Source: Actibacterium lipolyticum
GTDB lineage: Bacteria > Pseudomonadota > Alphaproteobacteria > Rhodobacterales > Rhodobacteraceae
Length of the DNA stretch: 64,000 nucleotides
Reading direction: 5' to 3'
Assembly: GCF_900184935.1 (NCBI RefSeq)
Contig: NZ_FXYE01000001.1
Location: 1,240,001-1,304,000 of the forward strand
Part shown: positions 1 to 11,182 of the stretch, piece after piece
How the letters are laid out: every line of letters starts with the position of its first letter
Numbering within the stretch: position 1 is the stretch's first letter
Notes under the pieces: generated by a model
Database searches by the model: none
What the model saw: the letters and a program-made list of their open reading frames with translations, nothing else
What the model was told of the DNA's origin: nothing
Made by a program: the position numbers and the translations under genes

Positions 1-245
1 ACCGTGCGCAATGCGCCATTCGCATCCTGCCCGCGGCCCCACCAAACAGGGTCAGCGTCGTGAAAGATCAGAACGCCCTGATGCACATAAAACGACCAGC
101 CGTCATACCCTGTCAGCCACGCCATGTTAGAGGGGTCTTCGACAAACAGAACATCAATTCCGCGTTCGGCCATCGCGGCGCGGGTTTTCACCAGCCGCCG
201 TTGATATTCGGCAGAACTAAACGGGGCGCGGCTTTCGTGCTTCAT
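1..245 (-). CDS. doeA: Ectoine hydrolase-like protein (creatinase/M24 family), 5' part only
   Basis: This is the first 81 or so codons of a leftward gene that runs off the window. The ATG at 245 is preceded by GGAGAG. The visible N-terminus has the creatinase N-terminal fold pattern, with AMAERGIDVLFVEDPSNMAW followed by LTGYDGWSFYVHQ, which I recognise from DoeA/EutD ectoine hydrolases. These open the ectoine ring in ectoine catabolism. The M24 metal ligands would lie outside the window. It is divergent from a class-III aminotransferase, which fits an ectoine-to-diaminobutyrate pathway. Another creatinase/Xaa-Pro peptidase relative is possible, because only the N-terminal third at most is visible. 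Confidence 0.7.
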   Translation of the reverse strand, partial: MKHESRAPFSSAEYQRRLVKTRAAMAERGIDVLFVEDPSNMAWLTGYDGWSFYVHQGVLIFHDADPVWWGRGQDANGALRT

Positions 246-417
246 GAACTCTCCGTCGGTGCTGGTGTTGACTTCTGCGCTGCGTGATGTTGGCCTCTGC
301 GTTAGCGTTACTGTGATGATGGCGCGGATGTTTCTTATGCGCCTGCGAAGTGACGACACGAAATCGAACGTTTCCGACAATGCGGTTCCGACATTTGTGA
401 TTACGAAAGGGCAGATA
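246..417. promoter_or_regulatory. Divergent promoter region, ectoine hydrolase / aminotransferase
   Basis: This 172-base gap separates two divergent start codons, so it must hold both promoters. I see no strong palindrome or unambiguous -35/-10 pair. Confidence 0.4.
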
Positions 418-1788
418 ATGCTGAAAAACGACCTGCTTGAGCAGTGGGACCGGGAGAATTTCCTTCACCCCTCGACCCACCTTGCACAACATGCACGCGG
501 CGAAAGCCCGGCCCGCATCGTCACCGGTGGCAAAGGTTGCCACATCACAGATCGTGACGGAAACCGCCTGCTGGATGCCTTTGCCGGCCTATACTGTGTG
601 AACGTCGGTTATGGGCGTGACGAGATTGCGGATGCCATCGCGGCGCAAGCCAAAGAGCTTGCCTATTACCACGCATACGTGGGCCACGGCACCGAAGCGT
701 CGATCACCTTGTCAAAGATGGTTTTGGACCGCGCGCCGGATCATATGTCGAAGGTCTATTTCGGGCTAAGCGGGTCTGACGCGAACGAGACGAACATAAA
801 ACTTGTATGGTATTACAATAATATACGAGGCCTTCCTGAGAAGAAAAAGATCATCTCTCGTTGGCGGGGATATCACGGGTCCGGGTTGATGTCGGGGTCG
901 TTGACCGGGCTGGAATTGTTCCACAAAAAGTTCGATCTGCCGCTGACACAAGTACTGCATACCGAAGCACCGTATTATTATCGCCGTGCGGACCGTAACC
1001 AGTCTGAGGCTGAATTTACCGCATACTGCGCCGCCGAATTGGAGGCACTGATCGAACGCGAGGGTGCCGACACCGTCGCGGCGTTCATCGGAGAGCCGAT
1101 GCTGGGAACTGGCGGCATCGTCCCGCCGCCCGCTGGCTATTGGGAGGCAATCCAACCGATCCTTGAAAAGCACGACATCCTGCTGATCGCGGATGAAGTT
1201 ATCACTGGCTTTGGGCGATTGGGTACAATGTTTGGGTCCACTCATTATGGTATCAAGCCGGATATCATTACGATCGCGAAGGGGCTGACATCGGCCTATG
1301 CGCCTTTGTCGGGATCGATCATCAGTGACAAGGTCTGGCAAGTGCTAGAGCAGGGCACCGATGAAAACGGCCCACTTGGCCATGGCTGGACGTATTCCGC
1401 ACACCCGATTGGCGCAGCCGCCGGTGTGGCAAACCTAAAGCTGCTGGATTCACTGAACCTTGTTAGCAACGCTGGCGCGATGGGAGCGTATTTCGTGAAG
1501 GCGATGCAAGACGCGCTGGGGGATCATCCCCACGTGGGCGACGTGCGCGGCGAAGGGATGATGTGTGCGGTTGAACTGGTCGAAGATCGCGATAACCGCG
1601 TCTACTTCGACCCGGCGAAGAAGGTCACTTATGGGATTGTCGCCGATATGGCCCAAGTCGGGTTGATCGGGCGCGCAATGCCTCAGGGCGACATCATTGG
1701 TTTCGCGCCGCCCCTATGCCTGACGCGGCCAGAGGCGGATGAAATTGTCGCCAAGACAGCAAAAGCCATCAAGGCTCATTTCGACTAA
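418..1788 (+). CDS. Class-III PLP-dependent aminotransferase (possible DoeD)
   Basis: The protein is 456 aa, the normal size for omega-type class-III aminotransferases. It acts in the cytoplasm and should move an amino group from a terminal amine to a keto acid. The catalytic PLP lysine is about K288 in TIAKGLTSAYAPL. An ADEVITGFGR motif and a GLSGSDANETNIK phosphate-binding segment are clear. I chose ATG 418 because the purine-rich AAAGGG lies just upstream and homology begins there; the frame is open back to 244 but that stretch is not conserved-looking. Its divergent neighbour resembles ectoine hydrolase, so diaminobutyrate transaminase (DoeD) is a good guess. Beta-alanine or other omega-amino substrates cannot be excluded. 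Confidence 0.85.
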   Translation: MLKNDLLEQWDRENFLHPSTHLAQHARGESPARIVTGGKGCHITDRDGNRLLDAFAGLYCVNVGYGRDEIADAIAAQAKELAYYHAYVGHGTEASITLSKMVLDRAPDHMSKVYFGLSGSDANETNIKLVWYYNNIRGLPEKKKIISRWRGYHGSGLMSGSLTGLELFHKKFDLPLTQVLHTEAPYYYRRADRNQSEAEFTAYCAAELEALIEREGADTVAAFIGEPMLGTGGIVPPPAGYWEAIQPILEKHDILLIADEVITGFGRLGTMFGSTHYGIKPDIITIAKGLTSAYAPLSGSIISDKVWQVLEQGTDENGPLGHGWTYSAHPIGAAAGVANLKLLDSLNLVSNAGAMGAYFVKAMQDALGDHPHVGDVRGEGMMCAVELVEDRDNRVYFDPAKKVTYGIVADMAQVGLIGRAMPQGDIIGFAPPLCLTRPEADEIVAKTAKAIKAHFD

Positions 1789-1808
1789 GCGAAGCTGCGC
1801 GTCGTGGC

Positions 1809-2237
1809 TTAGGCCGAGGCGTGCAGCTGTTCCAACATCTGACGCACGTTGGACAGGTCGTAGCCGCCTTGCGCTGCGGCCTTCAGGATATCGTCGGGTG
1901 CCATTTTGCAGGCCTGCGCCAAACCCCACAACGTGGTGGAGCGTGTGCCCGACCGGCAATAAGCCAGAACCGGGCCATCGCTGCTGTCCAACGCGTCACG
2001 GAATTCGTTGATCAGTTCCATCGACAGACCGCCGGGGGCGAGGGGGAGAAAGCGAATTTCCAATCCGGCCTCTTTTGCGGCGGCTTCGATGTCGGCAAAA
2101 CAGGGCTGCCCGGGGACTTCGTCGTCGGGCCGGTTGCACAGGATCGTTTTGAACCCGGCTGCTGCGGCCTCGGCGATGTCAGCGGCGGCGATTTGCGGGG
2201 CAGCCGCGAAATCCGGCGTGATCTGGCGTATTTCCAT
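1809..2237 (-). CDS. TIGR01244/DUF442 family sulfurtransferase-phosphatase
   Basis: The protein is 142 aa. It carries the rhodanese/tyrosine-phosphatase-like P-loop CRSGTR with the nucleophile at about C94. This family corresponds to the N-terminal domain of Blh, the persulfide-handling protein controlled by BigR in other proteobacteria, but here it stands alone. ATG 2237 has an excellent GGAGG six bases upstream; the TTG at 2249 is in frame but less likely. It is the last gene in the leftward run and converges on the aminotransferase. Its real substrate is not shown by the sequence; persulfide or sulfane sulfur is an inference from the family. Confidence 0.8.
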   Translation of the reverse strand: MEIRQITPDFAAAPQIAAADIAEAAAAGFKTILCNRPDDEVPGQPCFADIEAAAKEAGLEIRFLPLAPGGLSMELINEFRDALDSSDGPVLAYCRSGTRSTTLWGLAQACKMAPDDILKAAAQGGYDLSNVRQMLEQLHASA

Positions 2238-2293
2238 TTTATCCTCCAACGGAAGCCGTTTGGCGGCGCAGAAGCGGGGCGTCGCAAAACATA

Positions 2294-2311
2294 CATATTA
2301 AATTATGAATG
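2294..2311. promoter_or_regulatory. AT-rich imperfect inverted repeat upstream of the sulfurtransferase
   Basis: CATATTAAATTATGAATG lies about 57 bases upstream of ATG 2237. Its half-sites ATTA and GAAT are six bases apart, the same spacing as the perfect site at 5226-5245. It could be a weaker site for the same ArsR-type regulator. This is an inference from spacing only. Confidence 0.3.
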
Positions 2312-2357
2312 CATTGCAAGCCGATGCGCGCACCGGGCATCGATATCATTTACCGTC

Positions 2358-3041
2358 TTACGGCGTTAGCGCGTCTTTTAGAAGCGTTGGAAGACATTGA
2401 AATCGCAAAGAGGGACATTCCCAGTCGGCCGTGCTGTGATCTTCGTCGTCGGTATAGGCGCTGGCGGTCATAAGAACGCGCAACCCGGCGGCTTTTGCTG
2501 ACTTCAAACCGTTAAGGCTGTCTTCGAAGGCAAGGCATTGTTCTGCCTTTAAATTCAGCCGTTTAAGGGCCAGTTGAAATACATCCGGCGCGGGCTTCTT
2601 GGCGGCAACCTCATCCCCTGCGGCGATCACGTCGAAGATGGCATCGGCTGTTTTGCCCCAACAGGCTTGGGCCAACGCTTCGACATTTGGGCGGTTGGTG
2701 GTTGTGGCCACGGCAAGTTTCAGGCCAGCGGCGCGTGCGTCAGAAATCAGGTCGCGCACACCGGGGCGCAGCACCAAATCGTTCAGCTTTTCGGCGTAGA
2801 GCGCGGTTTTTTCGCGATGCAGCTGCGCGATTTCATCGGGGCTTAGCCGTGGTGCGCCGGCTTGCCAAACGGCGATGCGTTCCTTGCCGCCAGTAGTTTT
2901 CAGCAATTGGCGATAGGTGTCTTGCGTCCAATGCCAATCCAGCCCCCACCGCGCGAAACTTTCGTTAAACGCGGCGCGGTGGGCCTCTTCGGTTTCGGCT
3001 AGTGTGCCGTCGACGTCGAAAATCAGGGCAGACAGGGTCAT
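2358..3041 (-). CDS. cbbY: HAD-family sugar-phosphate phosphatase CbbY
   Basis: The protein is 227 aa and starts with the HAD motif I FDVDGTLAETEEAHRAAFN (nucleophile D9, acid/base D11). A KKPAPD motif (motif III lysine) and FEDSLNG (motif IV) follow. CbbY proteins dephosphorylate xylulose-1,5-bisphosphate, an inhibitory by-product of red-type RuBisCO. The start overlaps the cbbZ stop by four bases (ATGA), so the two are translationally coupled. Its place in the cbb operon and the glutamate/histidine-containing cap start support CbbY over a generic HAD phosphatase. Confidence 0.9.
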   Translation of the reverse strand: MTLSALIFDVDGTLAETEEAHRAAFNESFARWGLDWHWTQDTYRQLLKTTGGKERIAVWQAGAPRLSPDEIAQLHREKTALYAEKLNDLVLRPGVRDLISDARAAGLKLAVATTTNRPNVEALAQACWGKTADAIFDVIAAGDEVAAKKPAPDVFQLALKRLNLKAEQCLAFEDSLNGLKSAKAAGLRVLMTASAYTDDEDHSTADWECPSLRFQCLPTLLKDALTP

Positions 3042-3697
3042 GCGGGCAGGGCGGCCAAACGGTTCACGATGCCGGGCAGCTCTGCGAAATCGGCGAATTT
3101 GGCGTCATGGGCCAAGGCTGACACTGGCGATTTTCGGTACCCTTCGGTGAACAGGGCAAAGGGCAGGCCCGCGCGTGTGGCGGTTTCGGCGTCTACCTCG
3201 CTATCGCCGACATAGATCGTGATGCTTTGATCAAGGGCCTTTACGGCCGCGTTAAGTGGCGCCGGGTCGGGCTTTTTCACGGGCAGGGTGTCGCCACCGA
3301 TGACAACATCGAACATGCCATCGATGCCGAAGGCCGCAAGGATGGCACGTGTCGGGGCTTCGGGCTTATTGGTGCAGATGCCCATTCGAAACCCTTCGGC
3401 CGCGAAATCGGTGATCACCTTTTCCGCGTTCGGATACAGCGTGGTCAGTGTGGCCGGATCGGCATCATAGTGGCGCATGAACATCGCCAGAAGGGTGGCG
3501 TGATCGTCCATCGCCAACCCATGGGCGCCGATTACCCGTTCGATCAGCTTGGGCACGCCGTTGCCAATGAAAGAGCGGACAGTGTCCAGCGTCAGTTCGC
3601 TTTGCCCCACCTCGGCAAGCATTTTGTTGACGGCGGCGTGGATGTCTGGCGCGCTGTCGATAAGCGTTCCGTCCAAATCAAAAATAATCGCTTTCAC
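3038..3697 (-). CDS. cbbZ: Phosphoglycolate phosphatase CbbZ (Gph)
   Basis: The protein is 219 aa, HAD superfamily subclass IA. FDLDGTLIDSAPD near residue 6 (nucleophile D7) is typical of Gph. GDSEVDAETA forms motif IV. It removes phosphate from 2-phosphoglycolate made by the RuBisCO oxygenase reaction. I chose GTG 3697 because GGAAGGA sits just upstream and the GTGA overlaps the stop of the preceding gene; an in-frame ATG at 3712 would add only five residues. Confidence 0.9.
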   Translation of the reverse strand: MKAIIFDLDGTLIDSAPDIHAAVNKMLAEVGQSELTLDTVRSFIGNGVPKLIERVIGAHGLAMDDHATLLAMFMRHYDADPATLTTLYPNAEKVITDFAAEGFRMGICTNKPEAPTRAILAAFGIDGMFDVVIGGDTLPVKKPDPAPLNAAVKALDQSITIYVGDSEVDAETATRAGLPFALFTEGYRKSPVSALAHDAKFADFAELPGIVNRLAALPA

Positions 3698-4251
3698 GCC
3701 GCATCCTTCCATTTGATAGAGCATCCCATCGATGGGATTTGTTCCGCTGGCCCGTTGCCGGTTTCAGCCACCTGTTTCATCGCCTCGAACAGATCGCGGC
3801 GCAGATCAGTTGGCCCGGCTTCTTTGCGTGATCCATCTAGGCGACCGCGATATTGCAGGCCCAGATCAGCGTCGAAGCCAAAGAAATCGGGTGTGCAGAC
3901 CGCGTCATAGGCGCGGGCGACGGTTTGGGTCTCGTCGTATAGATAAGGGAAGGGCAGCGCGAATTGGGCCGCCACTTCCGTCATCTTGTCGAACCCATCC
4001 TGCGGATAGGCGGTTGCGTCGTTCGAACTGATCGCGACCACCCCGATGCCCATTTCCATCAGCTCTTTTGCGTCGCGGATGATCCGGTCGCGCACAGCGA
4101 TGACATAGGGGCAGTGATTACAGATGAACATCACCAGCGTTCCTTTGGGCCCGGCGATATCAGCAAGCGTATAGGTCTTGCCGTCCGTGCCGGGCAGGGA
4201 AAAGTCAGGTGCCTTCCATCCGAAATCACAAACGGGGGGTGTAACTGCCAT
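3694..4251 (-). CDS. Thioredoxin/AhpC-TSA-fold redox protein
   Basis: The protein is 185 aa. It has a redoxin-like start (APDFSLPGTDGKTYTL) and a redox motif CNHC at residues 44-47 in a MFICNHCPYV context. This context marks a thioredoxin-like family often annotated as peroxiredoxin-like or ResA-like. No signal peptide is visible, so it is probably cytoplasmic. The ATG overlaps the upstream gene stop by one base (TAATG), and the 3' end overlaps cbbZ. It forms a coupled pair with the exported MBL protein. Possible roles are reductant supply or thiol/peroxide handling; the substrate is unknown. Confidence 0.8.
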   Translation of the reverse strand: MAVTPPVCDFGWKAPDFSLPGTDGKTYTLADIAGPKGTLVMFICNHCPYVIAVRDRIIRDAKELMEMGIGVVAISSNDATAYPQDGFDKMTEVAAQFALPFPYLYDETQTVARAYDAVCTPDFFGFDADLGLQYRGRLDGSRKEAGPTDLRRDLFEAMKQVAETGNGPAEQIPSMGCSIKWKDAA

Positions 4252-5195
4252 TATTCAAACTCCATCTCCGCGAAAACAACGCCAGCGTTTTTGGTTGCCA
4301 GCTCTTCAAAAGTATCCAGATGCGCATAGGGCGACTGGTCTACGTAATAGGCATCGTCCAAGGTGCCGCCGTTTTCCAGATGTTCGCCAATCTTGCCGCG
4401 CAAATAAGTCAGGTAGTCGTGGGTATAGCGGCGGACCTGATCCATATTTGTCGGGTGCCCGTGGCCGGGGATGACATAAAGCGCGCCCATGGGTTCAAAC
4501 TTGTTTTCCCATGTCTCCACCCAGCAGCTTGTGCAGGTTTCGGTGAAGATTGGCGGCATGCGTTCGTGAAAGGCCAAGTCGCCCGCCAGCATCAGTTTCT
4601 GTTCGGGCAGCCACACCTGAATGTCGCCGGGGCTGTGGGCGGGGCCAAGGTGCAGCACCTCGATATGCATGTCGCCCATGTCGATGATGTATTCGTCTTC
4701 AAACGTGATCGTCGGGCCTTGTGCCACCGTGCCTTCGCTGTTTTCGCGGGCGTAGCGTTTCATGCCTTCGAGGATCTGATAGGAGTATTCTTCGAACTCT
4801 TCCGCGGCGTCCACATGGGCCAGCACGTCGATGCCTTGTTCCACCCAATAGGAATTGCCAAGCATGGCGTGGCCTTGGCCGTTTTCATTGATCACCAGCT
4901 TTACCGGCTGGTCGGTCACGGCCTTGATTTCATCATGCAGGGCACGGGACAGGGCGACATTCGCGCCCGCGTTAACAACGATCACCCCATCGCCCGTAAT
5001 AATGAACGACAAGTTATTGTTATGCCCGGCGTTTTCGTAAGTGGGCGGGGCCGTGGCGCCGATGGCCGAAAAGACGTTGGGGATCACCTCAACCGGTTTT
5101 TCATAAAGGACCGATTGAGGGTATTGATCGGGGATATCCTCGCTGGCCACGGCGGGCGCGGCCAGAAGGGTGCAAAGAATGGCTGAACGGATCAT
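4251..5195 (-). CDS. Exported MBL-fold metallohydrolase, SoxH-like, altered metal motif
   Basis: The protein is 314 aa with a short Sec signal (about residues 1-18, ending AAPAVAS). The MBL fold is clear, but the usual HxHxDH motif reads NENGQGHA at 103-110, so the first two histidines are absent. The later ligands H187 (GPAHSPGD), D206 (AGD) and the histidines near 245-247 (IPGHGHP) are kept. It may therefore bind one metal or belong to a divergent subfamily. ATG 5195 has GGGAGGAA upstream; the longer reading from 5234 runs through the operator. It likely acts in the periplasm with the coupled thioredoxin-like gene. Substrate unknown; sulfur compounds are a guess. Confidence 0.8.
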   Translation of the reverse strand: MIRSAILCTLLAAPAVASEDIPDQYPQSVLYEKPVEVIPNVFSAIGATAPPTYENAGHNNNLSFIITGDGVIVVNAGANVALSRALHDEIKAVTDQPVKLVINENGQGHAMLGNSYWVEQGIDVLAHVDAAEEFEEYSYQILEGMKRYARENSEGTVAQGPTITFEDEYIIDMGDMHIEVLHLGPAHSPGDIQVWLPEQKLMLAGDLAFHERMPPIFTETCTSCWVETWENKFEPMGALYVIPGHGHPTNMDQVRRYTHDYLTYLRGKIGEHLENGGTLDDAYYVDQSPYAHLDTFEELATKNAGVVFAEMEFE

Positions 5196-5214
5196 ATGTG
5201 TTTCCTCCCAAATG

Positions 5215-5245
5215 GAATATGAAAGCATATTCACATTTGAATATG
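5215..5245. promoter_or_regulatory. Triple alternating inverted-repeat operator (ArsR-type)
   Basis: Three copies of a heptamer alternate in orientation: GAATATG (5215-5221), CATATTC (5226-5232) and GAATATG (5239-5245). The outer pair CATATTCA and TGAATATG forms a perfect 8-base inverted repeat with a 4-base spacer. AT-rich ATTC...GAAT sites are typical of ArsR-family sulfide or metal sensors such as BigR/SqrR. The site sits 20-50 bases upstream of the MBL start and just downstream of the cbbE stop, so it should give the redox pair separate control. Confidence 0.7.
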
Positions 5246-5264
5246 ATCCGCCAGCGCCATAGCG

Positions 5265-5963
5265 TCACGCCGCCTTTGCGACTGCTTCGGCAGCGGAACG
5301 GATGGCGCGGATGTTTTCGCCGTAAGGGGCGGGGTTTTGAACCGAACCACCTTTGAACACGGCAGAACCTGCCACCAGAACGTCGGCACCAGCGGCCGCA
5401 ACCAAAGGTGCGGTTTCAGGCGTTACGCCACCGTCGATTTCAATGTGGATCGGGCGGTCGCCGATCATGGCGCGCAGCTTGGCGACCTTTTCGATCTGGC
5501 TGTGAATGAACTTTTGTCCGCCAAAGCCGGGGTTCACCGTCATCACACAGATCAGATCGACCATATCCAGAAGGTATTCCACATCATCAACGCCGGTGCC
5601 GGGGTTGATCGCCAGCCCAGCTTTGGCACCGCTTGCACGGATTGCCTGCATGGTGCGGTGCGTGTGATTACCAGCCTCAAGATGCGCGGTGATGTAATCC
5701 GCGCCGGCCTCGGCATAGGCTTCGATATACTGATCAACGGGCGAGATCATCAGATGCACATCCATCACCGTCTTGATGTGCGGACGGATGGCGGCGCAAA
5801 GGGGCGGGCCGAATGTCAGGTTCGGCACGAAATGCCCATCCATCACGTCAACATGGACCCAGTCACAGCCCTGAGCCTCAATGGCCTGAATTTCTTGGCC
5901 GAAATTGGCGAAATCGGCGGAAAGGATCGATGGGGCGATCTTGATGGAACGGTCAAAGCTCAT
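5265..5963 (-). CDS. cbbE: Ribulose-phosphate 3-epimerase
   Basis: The protein is 232 aa, a (beta/alpha)8 barrel. Conserved signatures are [17 protein letters not shown] near residue 37, [10 protein letters not shown] and the catalytic aspartate in IEIDGG. It interconverts xylulose-5-phosphate and ribulose-5-phosphate, feeding phosphoribulokinase. The start overlaps the cbbX stop by four bases (ATGA). A 69-base gap with an operator separates it from the MBL gene. Confidence 0.95.
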   Translation of the reverse strand: MSFDRSIKIAPSILSADFANFGQEIQAIEAQGCDWVHVDVMDGHFVPNLTFGPPLCAAIRPHIKTVMDVHLMISPVDQYIEAYAEAGADYITAHLEAGNHTHRTMQAIRASGAKAGLAINPGTGVDDVEYLLDMVDLICVMTVNPGFGGQKFIHSQIEKVAKLRAMIGDRPIHIEIDGGVTPETAPLVAAAGADVLVAGSAVFKGGSVQNPAPYGENIRAIRSAAEAVAKAA

Positions 5964-6889
5964 GCTCTGTCTCCTTCGGGGCGGCGGTCCACATCCAGCC
6001 CTCCACGGAACACGCGGCTGGGGCGAATGTCTTCCTCGCCGATTGTGCTAAGCTGCTCTGCGTTGAGCGGCCCTTTGGCGGTTTTAAACAGGCGGTTCGC
6101 CTGACGTAGCCGCGCACGGTCCAACGCATTGCGGATCGAGCGGGCATTGGCGAAATGCGGCTGTTTGCGTCTGAGGTCAATATATTCCTTCAGCGCAGCC
6201 TTGGCACCCTTGCTAAGAACGTAATTTTGATCGTCCAGCATCTTTTCGGAAATCTGCACAAGTTCGTCGTCTGAATAGTCGGGAAATTCGATGTGGTGGG
6301 CGATGCGGGAACGGAAACCGGGGTTCGACTGAAAGAACCTGTCCATGCGGTCGCCATACCCGGCAAGGATCACGACAAGGTCGTCGCGGTTGTTTTCCAT
6401 CACCTGTAGCAAAATCTCGATCGCTTCTTGACCATAGTCGCGTTCGTTTTCGGGACGGTAAAGGTAATAGGCCTCGTCGATGAACAGCACGCCGCCCATC
6501 GCTTTTTTCAGCACCTCTTTGGTTTTAGGCGCGGTGTGGCCGATGTATTGGCCCACAAGGTCATCCCGCGTGACCGTCACCAGATGCCCTTTACGGACAT
6601 AGCCCAGCCGGTGCAACAGGTCGGCCATCTTCAGCGCGACGGTCGTCTTGCCGGTGCCGGGGTTGCCGGTAAAGCTCATGTGGAGGGTGGGGGTCTCGGT
6701 CGCCAACCCCATGTCACGGCGGGCCTGATCCACCAGCAAAAGCGCGGCGGTTTCGCGGATACGGTCCTTGACGGGGGCCAGCCCGATCAGTTCTTCGTCC
6801 AGTTCCCGCAGGACGTCCTGCACGCCGCTTTCCTTGAATACTTCGGCAAGATCGACGGTCGATGACACGGTGGTGTCCTTGGCACTCAT
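5960..6889 (-). CDS. cbbX: RuBisCO activase CbbX (AAA+ ATPase)
   Basis: The protein is 309 aa. Walker A GNPGTGKT is at about 75-82, Walker [11 protein letters not shown] follows near 137, and arginine-finger/sensor regions ([26 protein letters not shown]) are visible. Red-type CbbX remodels sugar-phosphate-inhibited form IC RuBisCO by pulling on the CbbL C-terminus and is itself activated by RuBP. ATG 6889 is preceded by AGGAG; the frame is open upstream to 6946 but without a ribosome site. It lies 68 bases downstream of cbbS. Confidence 0.95.
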   Translation of the reverse strand: MSAKDTTVSSTVDLAEVFKESGVQDVLRELDEELIGLAPVKDRIRETAALLLVDQARRDMGLATETPTLHMSFTGNPGTGKTTVALKMADLLHRLGYVRKGHLVTVTRDDLVGQYIGHTAPKTKEVLKKAMGGVLFIDEAYYLYRPENERDYGQEAIEILLQVMENNRDDLVVILAGYGDRMDRFFQSNPGFRSRIAHHIEFPDYSDDELVQISEKMLDDQNYVLSKGAKAALKEYIDLRRKQPHFANARSIRNALDRARLRQANRLFKTAKGPLNAEQLSTIGEEDIRPSRVFRGGLDVDRRPEGDRA

Positions 6890-6957
6890 GGGTACGCTCC
6901 TGGATATCAATTCATTGCGGTGCCCGGGCCAGCGCGGCCCGGGCAAGCGTTATCGCC

Positions 6958-7377
6958 TTAGGCGTAGCGGTGCCCTTCGGGGCGGTCAGACGCGTAAGAC
7001 TGGATGGTGTAGCGCACGGTGCGGCCTTCGCATTCCTGACGGATCAGCTTAAACCCGGGCTCTTCGGCAGGGCGGTTTGCGATGAACGACATCCGGATGG
7101 ATTCCCAGCCCGGGGTTGAATCAAACGCGATGACCCGGATGTACTTACCGCCATGTTCCTTGCGGCATTCGTTCACCTCGAACACCACGGCGGCGGCGTC
7201 GGGGTTATCGAACATCGGGTGGCCCCACATTTCCCAATAGCTGTTTTTGGGGTGCGGATCGTCGGTGTATTCCACCGAAACGGCCCAGCCTTGGTCGATG
7301 GCGTATTGTGCCTGCAGGCGGATGTCTTCATCCGTGAAATCCGGCAGGAAGCTGAAGGTGCCTTGTGTAAGACGCAT
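6958..7377 (-). CDS. cbbS: RuBisCO small subunit, form IC
   Basis: The protein is 139 aa, long for a small subunit, as expected for the red-type with its C-terminal beta-hairpin extension (residues about 105-139). MRLTQGTFSFLPDFTD and YWEMWGHPMFD are typical. It assembles as L8S8 with CbbL in the cytoplasm or carboxysome-free cytosol. AAGGAG precedes the ATG, and cbbL lies 24 bases upstream. Confidence 0.97.
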   Translation of the reverse strand: MRLTQGTFSFLPDFTDEDIRLQAQYAIDQGWAVSVEYTDDPHPKNSYWEMWGHPMFDNPDAAAVVFEVNECRKEHGGKYIRVIAFDSTPGWESIRMSFIANRPAEEPGFKLIRQECEGRTVRYTIQSYASDRPEGHRYA

Positions 7378-7401
7378 CTTAAATCTCCTTGAATGGTTGG
7401 A

Positions 7402-9965
<2,564 letters not shown>

Positions 9966-9976
9966 GATATCCTCCG

Positions 9977-11182
9977 TCAGGCTGCTTGATCGGCGCGTTG
10001 CAGCGCCGCGATGCCGGGGAGGACGCGCCCCTCCAGCCATTCCAGAAAGGCCCCACCAGCGGTGGAGACATAGGTGAAATCGCCCGCCACTCCGGCCGCG
10101 TTCAGCGCCGCCACGGTGTCGCCGCCACCGGCAACCGAAACGCACAGCTTGGCGCGGGTCAGCTCTGCCGCCGTTTCGGCAAGGGCCATGGTCGAATGAT
10201 CAAAGGGCGGAATTTCGAACGCGCCCAGCGGGCCGTTCCACAGGATCGTTTGCGCGCTAGCCAGAACGCCTTGGAACTGGCGCAGGGCAGCGGTGCCCGC
10301 ATCAAGGATCATCGCGTCTTTAGGGCAGCGATCCCACTGCACGATCTTCTTGCGCGCGCCTTCCTTGAACTCTTTCGCGACAACCACGTCTTCGGGCAAA
10401 AGGATTTCGCATTTGGCGGCTTTGGCCAGCAGCAGGATCTCTTTCACCGTTTCAACCTGATCGGCCTCGTGCAGGGATTTGCCCATCGGCGCGCCCTTGG
10501 CGAACAGGAAGGTGTTGGCCATCCCGCCGCCCACGATCACGGCATCCAGCTTTTGTACCAGATGTTTCAACACGGCGATTTTGCTGGAAACCTTCGCGCC
10601 GCCGACAATTGCCACCGACGGTCGCTTGGGGGCCTCTAACGCGCGGGTCAGCGCGTCCATTTCTTCGATCATCAGGGGGCCCGCGGTTGCGGGCATCAGA
10701 TCGGCAATCGCAGCGGTTGAGGCGTGCGCGCGGTGTGCGCAGGAAAACGCATCGTTCACATAGATGTCGCCAAGGGCCGCGAATTGACGGGCGAGGTTGG
10801 TGTCGTTCACCTCTTCTCCGCGTTCAAAGCGCACGTTTTCGCACAACAGAACCTCGCCATCCTGCAACTGTGCAGCTGCGTTTTCGGCAACCGGCCCGGC
10901 GCAGGTTTCGTTGAAAGTCACGGGGCGACCCAGCGCTTCAGCCAGCGCTGGCTTAATCTGACGCAGGGAAAAGGCCGGGTTCAATTCGCCGGAAGGGCGG
11001 CCCAAATGGCTGAGAATGACCAGCCGCGCGCCTTGGGCCAGAAGGGGTTTCATCCCTTCGGCAAAGCGGGTGATACGGGTGGCATCGGCAACCTTGCCAT
11101 CTGCCAGCGGAACATTCAGATCCGCCCGCACGACAAGCCGCTTACCAGCCACATTCATGTCAGTGATGGGTGTAATGGTCAT
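9977..11182 (-). CDS. pgk: Phosphoglycerate kinase
   Basis: The protein is 401 aa. VRADLNVPL near the N-terminus, [11 protein letters not shown] (written in the protein as [11 protein letters not shown]), [10 protein letters not shown] and the C-terminal [10 protein letters not shown] nucleotide-binding loop are all present. It phosphorylates 3-phosphoglycerate with ATP. The ATG at 11182 shares one base with the gap stop (TGATG), so it is coupled to gap. The frame remains open to 11239, but that region codes for Gap. Confidence 0.96.
   Translation of the reverse strand: MTITPITDMNVAGKRLVVRADLNVPLADGKVADATRITRFAEGMKPLLAQGARLVILSHLGRPSGELNPAFSLRQIKPALAEALGRPVTFNETCAGPVAENAAAQLQDGEVLLCENVRFERGEEVNDTNLARQFAALGDIYVNDAFSCAHRAHASTAAIADLMPATAGPLMIEEMDALTRALEAPKRPSVAIVGGAKVSSKIAVLKHLVQKLDAVIVGGGMANTFLFAKGAPMGKSLHEADQVETVKEILLLAKAAKCEILLPEDVVVAKEFKEGARKKIVQWDRCPKDAMILDAGTAALRQFQGVLASAQTILWNGPLGAFEIPPFDHSTMALAETAAELTRAKLCVSVAGGGDTVAALNAAGVAGDFTYVSTAGGAFLEWLEGRVLPGIAALQRADQAA

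Noticed and set aside
244-417. N-terminal extension of the aminotransferase to position 244
   Set aside because: The extension overlaps the divergent ectoine hydrolase start region, and ATG 418 has the better ribosome site and matches family length.
4320-5186. Open frame of 288 codons on the plus strand opposite the MBL gene
   Set aside because: It is antisense to a clear gene, has no ribosome site and arises from codon bias of the GC-rich opposite strand.
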